Part shown: one piece after another, positions 29,609 through 39,316 of the stretch
How positions within the stretch are numbered: the stretch's first letter is position 1
Layout: every line of letters begins with the position of its first letter
From: Mycobacterium pseudokansasii
GTDB taxonomy: Bacteria > Actinomycetota > Actinomycetes > Mycobacteriales > Mycobacteriaceae
Assembly: GCF_900566075.1 (NCBI RefSeq)
Contig: NZ_UPHU01000001.1
Location: 5,332,325 to 5,396,324 of the forward strand
DNA length: 64,000 nt
Direction: 5' to 3'
Notes under the pieces: generated by a model
What the model saw: only the letters and a program-made list of their open reading frames with translations
Databases searched by the model: none
What the model was told of the DNA's origin: nothing
Position numbers and translations under genes: made by a program

Positions 29609-30697
29609 TCAGACCCCTAATCCCAGGATTCGCGAAGCGATGATGTTCTTCTGTATCTGCGAGGTGCCGCCCATCACGCTCTGCGCGCGGCTGTACAGGT
29701 AGGCGCTGAGCAGGTCCGGGTCGCGGGTTCCGCCGACGGCCAATGCGGCGTGTCCGACGGATTGCTCCACCCACGTCATCAGCAGCTTGTCCAGCGATCC
29801 TTCGGGTCCGTGGGACACTCCGTCGAGCTGTTCGGACAGCCGGCGGCGCACATGGTGGGTCAGCATCTCCGCCTGAACCGCCGCCCAGGAGAGCTCCTCG
29901 GATGGCGGATCCGTACTGCGCGCCAACAACTCACGCACCAGTTTGCCGTAGCGGGCCGCATAGCCCAGCGTGGCCGGTTCGCGCTCGTGGCCCACCACGG
30001 TCATGGCGACCGCCCAGCCGTCACCGAGGCCGCCCACCATGCGATCTGCCGGGACGGTCGCGCCGTCGAAGAACACCTGACCGAATTCATTGCTGACGCC
30101 GTTCATCATGCGCAGCGGACGCTGTTGCACGCCAGGCTGTTTCATTTCGACGACGAACGCTGACAGGCCACGGTGCCGTTTGGCCCCCGGGTCGGTGCGG
30201 GCCAGCAGCAGACACCAGTCGGCGACGTCGGAGTAGCTGGTCCAGATTTTGTGCCCGTGCACCACGTAGTGGTCGGTCTCGCGGGTGGCGGTGGTGGTCA
30301 GCGACGCCAGATCCGAGCCCGCACCCGGCTCGCTGAATCCCTGACACCAGCGCTGGCTGCCGTCGATGATGCCGGGCAGGAAGCGTTGCCGCAGTGCGTC
30401 GTTGCCGTGGCGGCCGATCCCGAAGACCAGATAGCCCACGCTGGGGCGCGGCGGTGCGCCGGCGCGCGCCAATTCTTCGTCGACGATGACCTCGTAGACC
30501 GGCGCCAGCTCCTGGCCGCCGTATTCGCGCGGCCAGGACAACCCGAAGAATCCCGCTCGATACAGCGCCCGATGCCAGTCGGCCTGACGGGCCCAGTATT
30601 CGTCGCCGGCAGCACGGAACTCCTTGGCGTGCAAAGCAAGCCAGGCACGCAGCCGCTCCCGGAAGGCGGCCTCCTGCGGCGAATCACGAAAGTCCAC
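29609..30697 (-). CDS. Acyl-CoA dehydrogenase, large subunit type
   Basis: A FadE-type flavoprotein, 362 residues, with CQGFSEPGAGSDLAS (FAD/substrate loop), HKIWTSYS and C-terminal MGGTSQIQKNIIASRILGL. The adjacent shorter homologue suggests an alpha2beta2 heterotetramer as known for mycobacterial steroid side-chain FadE pairs. It overlaps the small-subunit gene by 14 bp and ends 1 bp before echA. Substrate probably a cyclic or branched acyl-CoA, by analogy. Confidence 0.88.
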   Translation of the reverse strand: MDFRDSPQEAAFRERLRAWLALHAKEFRAAGDEYWARQADWHRALYRAGFFGLSWPREYGGQELAPVYEVIVDEELARAGAPPRPSVGYLVFGIGRHGNDALRQRFLPGIIDGSQRWCQGFSEPGAGSDLASLTTTATRETDHYVVHGHKIWTSYSDVADWCLLLARTDPGAKRHRGLSAFVVEMKQPGVQQRPLRMMNGVSNEFGQVFFDGATVPADRMVGGLGDGWAVAMTVVGHEREPATLGYAARYGKLVRELLARSTDPPSEELSWAAVQAEMLTHHVRRRLSEQLDGVSHGPEGSLDKLLMTWVEQSVGHAALAVGGTRDPDLLSAYLYSRAQSVMGGTSQIQKNIIASRILGLGV

Positions 30698-31589
30698 GAC
30701 CGACCTCCTTCAGGCACACCGGCCACAGCTCGGTCGACGTCAAGGCACGGCGCAGATACACGTGCGCCAGACAATCCCAGGTATTGCCGATGCCGCCGTG
30801 CACCTGCACCGCGGTCTCACAGACCGTTCGGGAGGCACGCGCGCAGTACACCTTGGCGGCGCGGGCCGCGCGTACGGCTGCGGCCGGTTCGAGTTCGTCC
30901 ACCGCCCACGCGGCATGCCGCAATATGCTGATCGAACCTTCGATCAGCGCCAGGCCTTCCGCCAACAGGTGCGCGACGGCCTGATACGACCCGATCGTCT
31001 TTCCGTACTGTTCACGGATTTTCGCGTAGTCACAGGCCAGCGCGTGCGCGCCGCGGGCGTTACCGACCAGATCCGCCGCGGTGGCTACCAGCGCGAGCGC
31101 CCGCCATCGTCCGGCGGTGTCGGCGGATACCTCGCCGACGGGCAGCGGCGGTTCGGCAATGCCCGTCGTCACTCGGGTCAGGTCCGCACCGCCGTAGTCC
31201 GTATCCAGTTCAGCCGCAAGTACTGTGGTGCCCGATAGCAGCAGGGCCCGCCGATAGCCGCGGGCATCGAAGGCCAGGTTGTCGACGGCGATGGTCGCAT
31301 CACCCCGCCCGGTGTGGAGGTGGCGGGCCAGGTCGTCGGCCAGCACCGGCCCGAGCAACGGGGCATCGACCAGTCGGCGCCCGAATTCCTCTGCGACAAT
31401 GGACACTTCGATGCCCGAAGCGCCATCGGAGCGCAGCGATCGCCAGCCCGTCGTGACAATGTGGCGGTCCAGCCGGGCAATTCGGCTCTCGTCGGCCAGC
31501 TCCGAAACGGAACCAGGCCCCAAGTCGTCGGCGAATTTCGCTGCGGCGTCACGCAATTGTCGTTGTTCAGTTGTCAGACGGACATCCAT
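30684..31589 (-). CDS. Acyl-CoA dehydrogenase, small subunit type
   Basis: A shorter and more diverged FadE protein, 301 residues: N-terminal helical domain LTTEQRQLRDAAAKFADD and C-terminal VQVHGGIGNTWDCLAHVYLRR, which keeps the HGGIG element. The mid-region is compressed. Pairing with the gene at 29609 is inferred from overlap (14 bp) and family precedent. It overlaps the fadD stop by 23 bp. Confidence 0.86.
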   Translation of the reverse strand: MDVRLTTEQRQLRDAAAKFADDLGPGSVSELADESRIARLDRHIVTTGWRSLRSDGASGIEVSIVAEEFGRRLVDAPLLGPVLADDLARHLHTGRGDATIAVDNLAFDARGYRRALLLSGTTVLAAELDTDYGGADLTRVTTGIAEPPLPVGEVSADTAGRWRALALVATAADLVGNARGAHALACDYAKIREQYGKTIGSYQAVAHLLAEGLALIEGSISILRHAAWAVDELEPAAAVRAARAAKVYCARASRTVCETAVQVHGGIGNTWDCLAHVYLRRALTSTELWPVCLKEVGRGLS

Positions 31590-32979
31590 GAAGCTCCTTG
31601 AGCACTCGGCGCAACACCTTGCCCGAGGGCAGGCGGGGAATTTCGGGCACGAAAACGACTCGGCTCAGCCGTTTGTAGGGGGCCAACTGGGCCGCCACCC
31701 GTGCGGTGAGCTCGGCAGCCACCCCGGTGTTGCCGGGTGCGTGCGTGGCGACGGCGGCGACCACCGCTTCGCCGTTGACGCCGTCGGGAACACCGAACAC
31801 CGCGCAGTCCTTGACCGCCGGATGGCTGTGCAGCACGGTCTCGACTTCGGCCGGCGCAACCTGGAATCCGCGCACCTTGATCATCTCTTTGAGCCGGTCG
31901 GTAATTCGCAGCCAGCCGTTGCCGTCAAGCCAGCCGACATCTCCGGTCCGATACCAGCCGTCGCGCCACACCTCGGCGTTAGCCGCGGCCGGCAGGTAGC
32001 CGGCCATCAGCGACGCCGACCGGGCCTGAATTTCACCGACGTCCCCTGGGCCGACCGGTTCGCCGGTGTCCAGCGACACGATCCGCACGTCTACACCGGC
32101 CACCGGTCGCCCCACCGAGTCCAGCCGGGACTGCTCGGGCGGATTGCAGGCAATCACCGGCAATTCGGTGGTGCCATAGGCGGGCACCCATCTGACGCCG
32201 GTGCGCCGGGTCACGGTTTCGGCGATGCTAACGGTGACCGGCGTGGCGCCCCACATGATGAACCGCAGCGACGACAGATCGTAGGACTCGAGCCGCGGGT
32301 GCGACGCAAGGGCCTGTGCGATCGGCGCGACCGCCATTTCGATTGTGATGCGGTCGTTTTCGATGTGCCGCAATATCCGGTCGACGTCGAAGCGCGGATG
32401 CAGCCGCACACTCGTGCCGACGCGCAGCGCGGTCAGGATGTTGAGCAGGCCGAGGATGTGCGACGGCGGCGTGGCGACCTGAATACGGTCGCGCTCGGTG
32501 AGCCGCAGCGCGTCGCGCCACTGGCGAACGGCGGCGTCCAGCGATGCGTGGGTGTGGCGCACGGCTTTTGGCAGGCCCGTGGTGCCCGAGCTGAACACCA
32601 GCACCGCATCGTCTCCGGGCCGAGGAGAACCCGTGATCGGCGCTGCGGGCGCGATCGGGTCGTCCAGGTCCAGCATCGGCATCAGGTCGGCCAGGACGGG
32701 GTGGTCGCCGACGGCGTGGGCCGGGTCGGTCAGTCCCAGGGCGTGGTCGACCTCGTCGCGTTTCCAGGCGGGGCTGATCAGCACCGCCGCCGCCCCCAGG
32801 CGCCAGATCGCCTGCAACGCGGCGACGAACTCCGGCCGGTTGGAGGCCATGACCGCGACCCGCTCGCCGGCGATGACACCGCGGTGGTGCAGGGTTGCAC
32901 CCAGACCGTCGGAAAGCGCATCGAGCGCGTGCCGGCTGACGCGCCGATCCTCGATCACGAGCGCGGCCGGCTCGGTCAC
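31567..32979 (-). CDS. Acyl-CoA ligase (FadD-type adenylate-forming enzyme)
   Basis: An ANL-superfamily ligase, 470 residues: P-loop VFSSGTTGLPKAVRHTH (about residue 150), YGTTELP, the GWYRTGDVGW hinge aspartate and ITDRLKEMIKVRGFQVAP; PSGKVLRRVL carries the C-terminal catalytic Lys. It activates a carboxylic acid to its CoA thioester. First gene of the operon, GTG start 32979, downstream of the shared palindromic operator. Somewhat short at the N-terminus compared with typical FadD. Confidence 0.88.
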   Translation of the reverse strand: MTEPAALVIEDRRVSRHALDALSDGLGATLHHRGVIAGERVAVMASNRPEFVAALQAIWRLGAAAVLISPAWKRDEVDHALGLTDPAHAVGDHPVLADLMPMLDLDDPIAPAAPITGSPRPGDDAVLVFSSGTTGLPKAVRHTHASLDAAVRQWRDALRLTERDRIQVATPPSHILGLLNILTALRVGTSVRLHPRFDVDRILRHIENDRITIEMAVAPIAQALASHPRLESYDLSSLRFIMWGATPVTVSIAETVTRRTGVRWVPAYGTTELPVIACNPPEQSRLDSVGRPVAGVDVRIVSLDTGEPVGPGDVGEIQARSASLMAGYLPAAANAEVWRDGWYRTGDVGWLDGNGWLRITDRLKEMIKVRGFQVAPAEVETVLHSHPAVKDCAVFGVPDGVNGEAVVAAVATHAPGNTGVAAELTARVAAQLAPYKRLSRVVFVPEIPRLPSGKVLRRVLKELHGCPSDN

Positions 32980-33013
32980 GTCTCGTCCTTCCCCGGGGAG
33001 CCCTGACAGTCTT

Positions 33014-33049
33014 GAGAAGATACTATCGCGTTAGGAGAATACTATTCTC
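33014..33049. promoter_or_regulatory. Operator-like repeats between fadD and ferredoxin genes
   Basis: GAGAATACTATTCTC (33035-33049) is a perfect 6-bp inverted repeat around ACT. A half-related GAGAAGATACTAT lies just upstream at 33014. The same motif, with one change, precedes the thiolase/meaB operon. It lies in the 127-bp divergent gap and could serve both directions. Confidence 0.6.
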
Positions 33050-33106
33050 TATAGTGAAGAACGCAAGTGTAGGTAGCCTCAGTGGGCGGTGATGACGGAG
33101 CCAGGC

Positions 33107-33373
33107 ATGGTGACGATCCAGCTCGACCGCAGGAAAGTGTCGGTACCCCTGGTCCCGGGCGAGACCCTTCTGGAAAGCGCGCGCCGGGCGGGCCTGGACC
33201 CACCCTTCAATTGCGAGGCCGGCAACTGTGGAACGTGCATGGCCAGGCTCATCGAGGGCAGCGCGACCATGCGAGTCAACGACGCGCTCGAAGAAGACGA
33301 AGTGGCCGAAGGCTACATTTTGACCTGCCAAGGAGTACCCGACACCGACTCGATCACGGTGTATTACGAGTAG
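33107..33373 (+). CDS. Plant-type [2Fe-2S] ferredoxin
   Basis: An 88-residue ferredoxin with the cluster motif FNCEAGNCGTCMARL (Cys-x4-Cys-x2-Cys) and the fourth Cys in ILTCQG. Start ATG 33107 has GGAG at the right spacing; an earlier in-frame ATG at 33092 is possible. Divergent from the fadD operon and followed 16 bp later by a small dimeric-barrel protein. It would carry electrons to an oxygenase or hydroxylase; none is adjacent. Confidence 0.88.
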   Translation: MVTIQLDRRKVSVPLVPGETLLESARRAGLDPPFNCEAGNCGTCMARLIEGSATMRVNDALEEDEVAEGYILTCQGVPDTDSITVYYE

Positions 33374-33389
33374 TCACCAGGAAGGCGCC

Positions 33390-33710
33390 ATGGCCAAGGG
33401 AATCATCTATGTCGAGACTCGCCCCAGCGCGCCCGATCGCGAACTGGAATACAACACCTGGTACGACGAGGTTCACATACCCGAACTGGTGGCGCTCGAC
33501 GGATTCGTCGCGGCGCGGCGCCTGAGGCCGGTGAACGGTGCGGGACCATATGTGGCCCTTTACGAGATCGAAGGCGATGACCTGCAGGCGATCCTGGACA
33601 ACATGGTGGCCTCGGCCGGCCAATTGCATATGTCCGACGCGCTGCAGTTGGATCCCCCGCCGGTGATGCGGCTGCTCGAGGTGACGAGCGCATACCCGCC
33701 GACGGCGTGA
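33390..33710 (+). CDS. Small dimeric alpha-beta barrel (EthD/DUF4286-like) protein
   Basis: A 106-residue protein: KGIIYVETRPS strand, ELEYNTWYDEVHIPEL helix (the conserved WYDxVHIPE pattern of ferredoxin-like dimeric barrels), then a second strand-helix pair. These folds bind or cyclise small hydrophobic ligands or serve as EthD-like partners of redox systems. Co-transcribed with the ferredoxin. The function is not assignable beyond fold. Confidence 0.7.
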   Translation: MAKGIIYVETRPSAPDRELEYNTWYDEVHIPELVALDGFVAARRLRPVNGAGPYVALYEIEGDDLQAILDNMVASAGQLHMSDALQLDPPPVMRLLEVTSAYPPTA

Positions 33711-33749
33711 TCACCCGCCTCCGAACACTTTTCGCGTGACCATCGGTTC

Positions 33750-34738
33750 TCAGCTTCGGCGTGCCGCAACCGAACGGGTGATGCCTCGTGCGATGAGGAC
33801 ACAGACTGCCGTCGTCGCGGCAACGCATGCCAGGAACGCGAACCAATTGTGCTGCCAGCCCCAGTCATAGCGACCTTGCGCGAAGACCATCATTGCGACG
33901 ATGCCCGCAACCGGGACAAGCGCATACGTCGCCCGGTAGTACCGCAGCACGATCAGAATCCCTGCGGTCCACAACGGCGTTACCAGCGCCGCCTGAACAT
34001 ATGGATCGAAGATTTTCCAGGCGGGATATGAGATCGAGCCCACCGACACTTGGTTTCCGCAGTGCCGATACCGGCCGCCGTCCGTGCAGATCCAGTGGCT
34101 GGTGGCGTTCAAACATGCCAGCGCGGTGAGCGCGGCCGCGATCACCAGCACCGCGGCGCCAAGCGCCATCCGCAGTCTCGGTCGGGCAGTGTGGCTGCGC
34201 AGCACCTGTGGGGGTTCGTCGAGCACGCAAGCCGTGTTCATGACCATGTCGGCGATCGTCTGGCGCTTGGCCGTGAACAACGGCAGCAGGTAGCCGATGC
34301 CGAAGGTGATCGCGTCCAGAAGGTGGGCGAAGTAGCGCGCGATCGACGATCCGACGCCAATGGGCGCCCCGGTGCGTTCGCTGAGCACCGTGAACTTCAG
34401 CACCGACTTGCCGACGGTCGAGCCGGTAATCCCTTGGCGGTAGCCCAATTCCAGACCCAGTACACCAGCACCGCCACAGTGACGATCAATGCCACGATGG
34501 CCTGGAAACGTGAGCCGCCACCGACCAAGGTGGCGGTCACGCCGCCGACGATCCCGAGCGTCACGCCGATAACGAACCCCAGCATGTAGTCGATGAGATA
34601 GGCGCCAACTCGCCGGATCCACCAGGCGTAGGCCGCCATCGGCAAGTCATGCATCGGTTGACCTGGGACCGGTGGATATCCCGCGCGTGCCGGCGGTGGG
34701 TATCCGGAGAGCGGCGGCATAGGCGGCTGTTCAGTCAT
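33750..34738 (-). pseudogene. RDD family membrane protein, frameshifted
   Basis: N-terminal frame (from 34738) has a Pro-rich start (PPMPPLSGYPPP) and RRVGAYLIDYMLGF, the RDD signature, then breaks near 34435. The next frame carries on as GYRQGITGSTVGKSVL, TAKRQTIADMVMNT and several more helices to 33750. One missing G in a TTGGG run would restore the gene. Could be a sequencing error or a true recent inactivation. Confidence 0.7.
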
Positions 34739-35042
34739 TTGCCGGGCCTTCCACTGGCGGGTGGATGCAACCCTACCCGAAACGGCCCGTGCCCTGGTCG
34801 AATTCGCGGGCAGCTCGGATTATCGGCCCAGTTCCACGCAAGTTCTGTCCGGCGCGACGCCATTGCTGACCGGAAGGCGGGAAGGCGCATTCGGCTGTTC
34901 CGTAAGGCGTTGGTGGCCAGTACTTTGTCGCGTTTTGCGATGACACCGGCAAAGCGCACGGATGGCCAGGCAATCGACGAGGGCGCGGTGTCATTCGGCC
35001 TCCGATGCGTTGCTCTTCGCCCCGCCGCTACACTTCCCGGGG
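34739..35042. other. Intergenic gap before the toxin array
   Basis: No convincing gene on either strand. Its right end resembles the spacers upstream of the other modules (GCTCTTCGCCCCGCC then TACACT at 35029, 9 bp before the module 1 ATG), which suggests a promoter giving leaderless transcripts. Confidence 0.5.
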
Positions 35043-35335
35043 ATGGAGCAGGATCGGTTGCGGATCGATGTCGGTCAGCTTGAAGCCGTGGCCAGTCAAT
35101 GGGTCAGCGAAGCTCCGAACTTGCCGTCTTAGCACCGCCTTCACCGGGGCAGCCGTTTCAGCCCACCACCGCGGCGGTGGGCGGTGCCTACGCAGCAGTT
35201 GAGCTTGCCGCTGCGGCGTTGTTGGCCCGGACGCAGGCGACGATTGGCGCGGCGCAGGCCGGTGCTGCAGGGTGTGTCAGCAACGAAGCGACCGCGGCGG
35301 CCGAGATGGCGGCCGTGCGACCGAGGTTGGTGTAG
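35043..35335 (+). pseudogene. EspC-like partner, module 1, frameshifted
   Basis: The ATG at 35043 reads RIDVGQLEAVASQW and then, because the run after CAAT has three G instead of the four in modules 2 and 3, goes to an early stop at 35130-35132. The rest of the protein (GQRSSELAVLAPP to VRPRLV) is intact in another frame up to 35335. The family resembles small ESX-secreted EspC/DUF2580 proteins. Confidence 0.7.
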
Positions 35336-35338
35336 GGG

Positions 35339-36571
35339 GTGGCGACCCTTTCCCAAGTCCGGGCATGGAGCACCGAGCATCTGATCGAGGCGGCCGGCTA
35401 TTGGACTAGGACCGCCGATCAGTGGGAAGACGTGTTTTTGCGGATGCGCAACCAATCCCACACCCTGGTGTGGGAAGGCGCTGGCGGTGATGCGCTACGG
35501 CAGCGAACCGGTGCCGATTTCGCGGTGGTGAGCGCCAAAGCCGAGCAACTGCGCCAAGCGAGCAAGATCGCCCGTGACGGCGCCGGAACCATCGGCGCCG
35601 CCCAACGCCGGGTCCTCTTTGCTATCGAGGACGCCCATAACGCGGGTTTTGCTGTCGCAGAAGACTTCTCGGTCACCGATACCCGAACCAGCCGCTCCGC
35701 GGCCGAACAGGTGGCTCGTCAAGCCCAAGCCCACGCATTCGCCGCCGACATCCGCCAACGCGTCGCCCAACTGCTCGGGGTCGAACACGACGTAGCCGGC
35801 AAAATCACCGCCGCGACGGCCGGAATCGCGGCCACCACCTTCCCGGAAACACCCCACGACCCCAAGCCTCGCATCCAGGCCGTCGACAACCACACCTTCA
35901 AAGACAGCCCACAACAACCGCAGCCGCCGGGCGATCCGGCGCGGATGACACCTGAACAGGCGCGGGCGGCCTATGACCAACTGAAAGGGGAGATCCGCGA
36001 CCATAATTCGTGGCGGCCCCCGCTCGATGACGCCAGCGCGGTCGCCACCTACAACCGAGAAGCAGATGCGCTCAATGCCCGGAAAGGCGCCTTGGAGGCG
36101 CAGCTAGGCAAGACAGAGACCGTGCCCGCCCAAGGAACACGCCTGGTCCCGGACTGGGCACAGCCATGGCAACCACCAGCCCACTCACCCACACCGATCC
36201 CACATGGCCCAGGCACCTGGCAACCGGTCACCGAGTCGATGTCCGACCGCGCCGCCCAATACCAAATGCAGATCACCGGACACCCCGTCACCGAAGGATA
36301 CATCGTCGACGGGGTGAAATTCGACGGATTCACAGACGGAGCGCTAATTGAAGTCAAAAGCTATTATGATCAGTTTACCGAGAACGGCCACTGGAGGCCC
36401 TGGTTTAACGGCGAGCAAGGAATACTCAATCAGGCGTATAATCAAATACGGGTCGCAGGGACAACACCGATAGAATGGGTATTCGCTCAGCCAGAAACCG
36501 CGGCGCTCGTGGAAGATCTTCTGACAAGAAACGGGTATGCCATTAACGTCATAGTGGTTCCGCCGAAGTAG
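35339..36571 (+). CDS. Type VII polymorphic toxin, Tox-REase-5 nuclease C-terminus (module 1)
   Basis: 410 residues from GTG 35339, three bases after the partner stop. N-terminal helical domain with a WxG turn (W45-E46-G47 in LVWEGAGGDAL), as in type VII substrates, then a long helical stretch, a Pro-rich linker (near 195) and the conserved SDRAAQYQMQITGHP lead-in to a restriction-nuclease fold. Catalytic pattern D329 ... E338-V-K340 fits PD-(D/E)xK and the Tox-REase-5 family. Likely a secreted DNase for competition between bacteria. The immunity gene follows 10 bp later. The only intact nuclease toxin of the array. The C-terminal part is visibly more AT-rich. Confidence 0.78.
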   Translation: MATLSQVRAWSTEHLIEAAGYWTRTADQWEDVFLRMRNQSHTLVWEGAGGDALRQRTGADFAVVSAKAEQLRQASKIARDGAGTIGAAQRRVLFAIEDAHNAGFAVAEDFSVTDTRTSRSAAEQVARQAQAHAFAADIRQRVAQLLGVEHDVAGKITAATAGIAATTFPETPHDPKPRIQAVDNHTFKDSPQQPQPPGDPARMTPEQARAAYDQLKGEIRDHNSWRPPLDDASAVATYNREADALNARKGALEAQLGKTETVPAQGTRLVPDWAQPWQPPAHSPTPIPHGPGTWQPVTESMSDRAAQYQMQITGHPVTEGYIVDGVKFDGFTDGALIEVKSYYDQFTENGHWRPWFNGEQGILNQAYNQIRVAGTTPIEWVFAQPETAALVEDLLTRNGYAINVIVVPPK

Positions 36572-36581
36572 AGAGGGTCGC

Positions 36582-37538
36582 ATGCCTGGAGCGGATGTGG
36601 GGGTGTATTGGGGACCCCGTGCCGAATCGGTGGATGAATCCGCTTATCGGATTGCGCGGCTCGTGACGACGCTGGCCGCACTCGATCCAGTGCTGTCAGG
36701 CTGGCGTGACGGGGGTCCGTCAAAGCGCGAAGCACTAGCCCAGCCGTTGGTAACCAACGATCACGCCGACTTGGTAGAGCGACTGCTTGCAGGGCGCAAT
36801 CGCCGCCCCGACAACAACGAAGTCATCGAAGCGTACGGGTACGCGGCACACTGGTGGAATGGGGGCTCCGACGACAGCCGGCCAGCTGCTAAATTGTCGA
36901 TCCGTATCGCCGGGACATCAGCTATCGGGCTAAATAATGCTATGCTCGATCTTCCCGATCAAGAATCGGCGCCACGCTTGTACAGACCGGAGACCGCGCA
37001 CCAAATTATCCAGACGCTTTTGGATGTCTTCGGACCCGAGTGGGGTGTTTGGACGAACAACGATCTTCGCAATAAACAAAAAGAGCCAAATCGGCCTACG
37101 AAGGATGGCCGCGGATATGTACTTGGGAAATTGGTCGGTCACCCGGCGGGGTGGGCTAATTTCCTCAGCGATTCCGATTCGGTAAAGTTCGACATGGCCT
37201 TGTTGCCAGCTGGCGCAACAGTTGAACGCCTCGGCACCGGAACGTTGGTGCTGCTCGGGCAAGACCCAGCTAACCCGCCGCTTCGTGATGTCCTTCAGGT
37301 GCGCAGGGCAATGGGCTACGAGGTGCCCACCCAACAGACAGAATCATCTGAAGACCTGGACGCCGCCTCGGCTGGCCCGGCGGCAGCGCCTCTCGCACCG
37401 GGAGCCTCTGTGAGCCCGACGGACAGAGGGCAATCCGACCCTCGATCCGGCATCGAAACACGCGGTGTTGGAGATCCAGCAAGCAACACCGATGCTCGGC
37501 GCAGCGACGCTCAGCGCGGTACCACCGCCCACGACTGA
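36582..37538 (+). CDS. Imm52-family immunity protein (module 1)
   Basis: 318 residues. The N-terminal half has the Imm52-like features YWGPRAESVDE, LDPVLSGWRDGG and HWWNGGS and should neutralise the Tox-REase-5 nuclease next to it; Tox-REase-5/Imm52 pairing is known from other polymorphic toxins. From LVGHPAGWANFLSD on, the last 135 or so residues are nearly identical in all three copies, ending in a Ser/Pro/Ala-rich disordered tail. Ribosome site GAGAGGG precedes ATG 36582. Confidence 0.75.
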   Translation: MPGADVGVYWGPRAESVDESAYRIARLVTTLAALDPVLSGWRDGGPSKREALAQPLVTNDHADLVERLLAGRNRRPDNNEVIEAYGYAAHWWNGGSDDSRPAAKLSIRIAGTSAIGLNNAMLDLPDQESAPRLYRPETAHQIIQTLLDVFGPEWGVWTNNDLRNKQKEPNRPTKDGRGYVLGKLVGHPAGWANFLSDSDSVKFDMALLPAGATVERLGTGTLVLLGQDPANPPLRDVLQVRRAMGYEVPTQQTESSEDLDAASAGPAAAPLAPGASVSPTDRGQSDPRSGIETRGVGDPASNTDARRSDAQRGTTAHD

Positions 37539-37631
37539 TACTTGGCTGAATCATGGTCAACTGCACGTCTGGGATCAGGCCGTTCGCCTCCGGGCGTACC
37601 CATGCAATACGACGCTCACACCATCCCGTGT

Positions 37632-37688
37632 GACAAAGCCGCGGCATCACCGCCGCTGCTGCACCGCATGCGAAGCTGAGTTGTCTAC
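37632..37688. repeat. 57-bp direct repeat flanking the first IS1634-type element
   Basis: The 57 bp 37632-37688, starting GACAAAGCC and ending GTTGTCTAC, recur exactly at 39317-39373 on the other side of the element. A target duplication of this length is characteristic of IS1634-like elements (long, variable duplications). Confidence 0.85.
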
Positions 37689-39316
37689 CCGACTTTTATC
37701 AAATTAGTGCGCACCGCTGGCGTGGATCTCGGTTAGTGCTTTGGGCGAGGTCATCGGGGATGGGGTCGGCGGCGGTGATGCTGTGTTGTCCGGCTTGGAT
37801 GGTGATGGTGCGGTAGCGTCGTGCGGTCCGCACGAATTTCTTGATGCTCCAACCGGTGCTCGATCCAGTGCGTGAGGGCCATCGCGGCGAACACGATGGT
37901 CAGGTGGGCGTCGATCGATTCGCGCTTGTGGTGATAGATCGGGCGGGCCTGCAGGTCGTGTTTGGACATTCGGAAGCTCTTCTCGATGCGCCACAAGTGG
38001 TGGTAGGCGTCGATGATGAACTTCGGGGTCTGGTCGGTGAGGTTGGTGGTGTAGCCCTTCCAGCCGGCCAGGGCGCGGGCCTTGGCCTCCAGGTCACGGT
38101 CGATGGCCTTGGTTTCCCCGGTCAAGGTGATGAACCGGTTGCGTTTGACCGGGGCTTTCCCGTCGACGGCTTTTTGGGCTTTGGCGATCTGGTCATCGAT
38201 GCCGTGTAGCGTGCGCCGCGCCCGGTCGGTGCGGTACTGGTAGTGGATCACCCGGTCAGGGATCCCGCGGGTTTTCTCCCGGCTGGTGGCCGGCCAGGGC
38301 TGGGTCAGGATCAGCTCATCGGGGACGGCCTGGTCGCGGTGTTTGTCGTGCCACTCGCGCACGACATCGGGCAGGTAGGGCAGCCGCGCTCCCAGGATGT
38401 AGGTCAATCCGGCGGCGGTGATATCGATTTGGTTGGCCTCAGAGATCATCCCGGCATCAGCGATTACGGTGATATCGGTGAGCTGGTGGGCTTTTTGAAC
38501 GCGTTGATCACCGGCAGCATGGTGGCGGTCTCGGCTTTGTTGCCTTCGAAGGCTTGCACCGTGAGCGGGAACCCTGAGGCGTCGGTGAGCAATCCGACGG
38601 TGATTTGGGATTCTAGGCGTCGTTCCTTGGAGAATCCGGGCTCGCGGAATCCGTCAGCGGTGTCGGTTTCGAAATACAGCGTCGTCACGTCATACAACAC
38701 CAAGGTGGCCGGCCCCAGGTCGGTGTGCGCTGAGCAGGCTTCCGAGATTTGTTGTCGGAAAGCATCTTTGGCATAGATGGGTAGACGGCGGTTCAAAGTG
38801 GGATACGACGGAGCGCCTACCCCGGTTTCGGCCAGAACCCGGGCGGAGTCGATCTTGCTGGTCGGTTCGATGATCCGCGCACACACCAGACCGCGAAATA
38901 CCTCATCGGCCACCTGGTCGAATCCGAGCACCGCATAGGCATGGCACAACGCATCCCACAGATGCGCCGCGCGCGAGGAAGTGATCGGCAATGGCGAAGA
39001 CCCGGCCCGGCCGGCAATCCCGAGGTCCAGCTCAGCCTGCCCGGCGGCCAGCCGCTGCGCCGCGACGGCCTTGAGCGCCGCCACCCCCGCCTCATCATGG
39101 GCCGAGCCCAAATGCTCGATCGACCGCGACCCCCGCCGCGACGACCACACGATCTGCACCGCCGTCGCCCCAGAGCTGGTTTTCACCGCGCGCACGTAGG
39201 CCACCACCGCACCCTACGGACCCGGTCTTAGTGCACAAATCCGCACCAGCGGCCAAACGAATCCGCAGGTCAAAGCCCTACGGACAAATCGAGACAGCCG
39301 AAGTGATAAAAGTCAG
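37689..39316 (-). mobile_element. IS1634-type element 1 (decayed)
   Basis: 1628 bp with terminal inverted repeats CCGACTTTTATCA (left) and CTGACTTTTATCA (right complement), inserted in the spacer after module 1 with a 57-bp target duplication. Related to element 2 at 44964 but its transposase is broken. Confidence 0.85.
37704..39207 (-). pseudogene. IS1634-family transposase, multiply frameshifted
   Basis: The N-terminal half (39207 to about 38464) matches the intact transposase at 44974, e.g. GATAVQIVWSSRRGSRS and VLYDVTTLYFETD. Frame is lost after NAFKK near 38490 (one G short), again near 37860 (WIEHR) and again close to the end; the matching C-terminus ALTEIHASGAH is in a third frame. 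Not functional. Confidence 0.85.

Noticed and set aside
34761..34943. Short open frames in the gap before the toxin array
   Set aside because: No ribosome site, no recognisable protein pattern and all reading frames look alike; noncoding.
37539..37688. CRISPR-like or structural array suggested by the repeated spacers after each immunity gene
   Set aside because: The repeats are 2.7 kb apart and contain protein-coding modules; no short regularly spaced repeats exist.
38464..38510. Possible programmed -1 frameshift at CAAAAAG in the IS1634-type element 1 transposase
   Set aside because: A single -1 shift would rejoin the first break, but two further frame breaks occur near the C-terminus and the intact relative at 44974 needs no frameshift, so this is decay.
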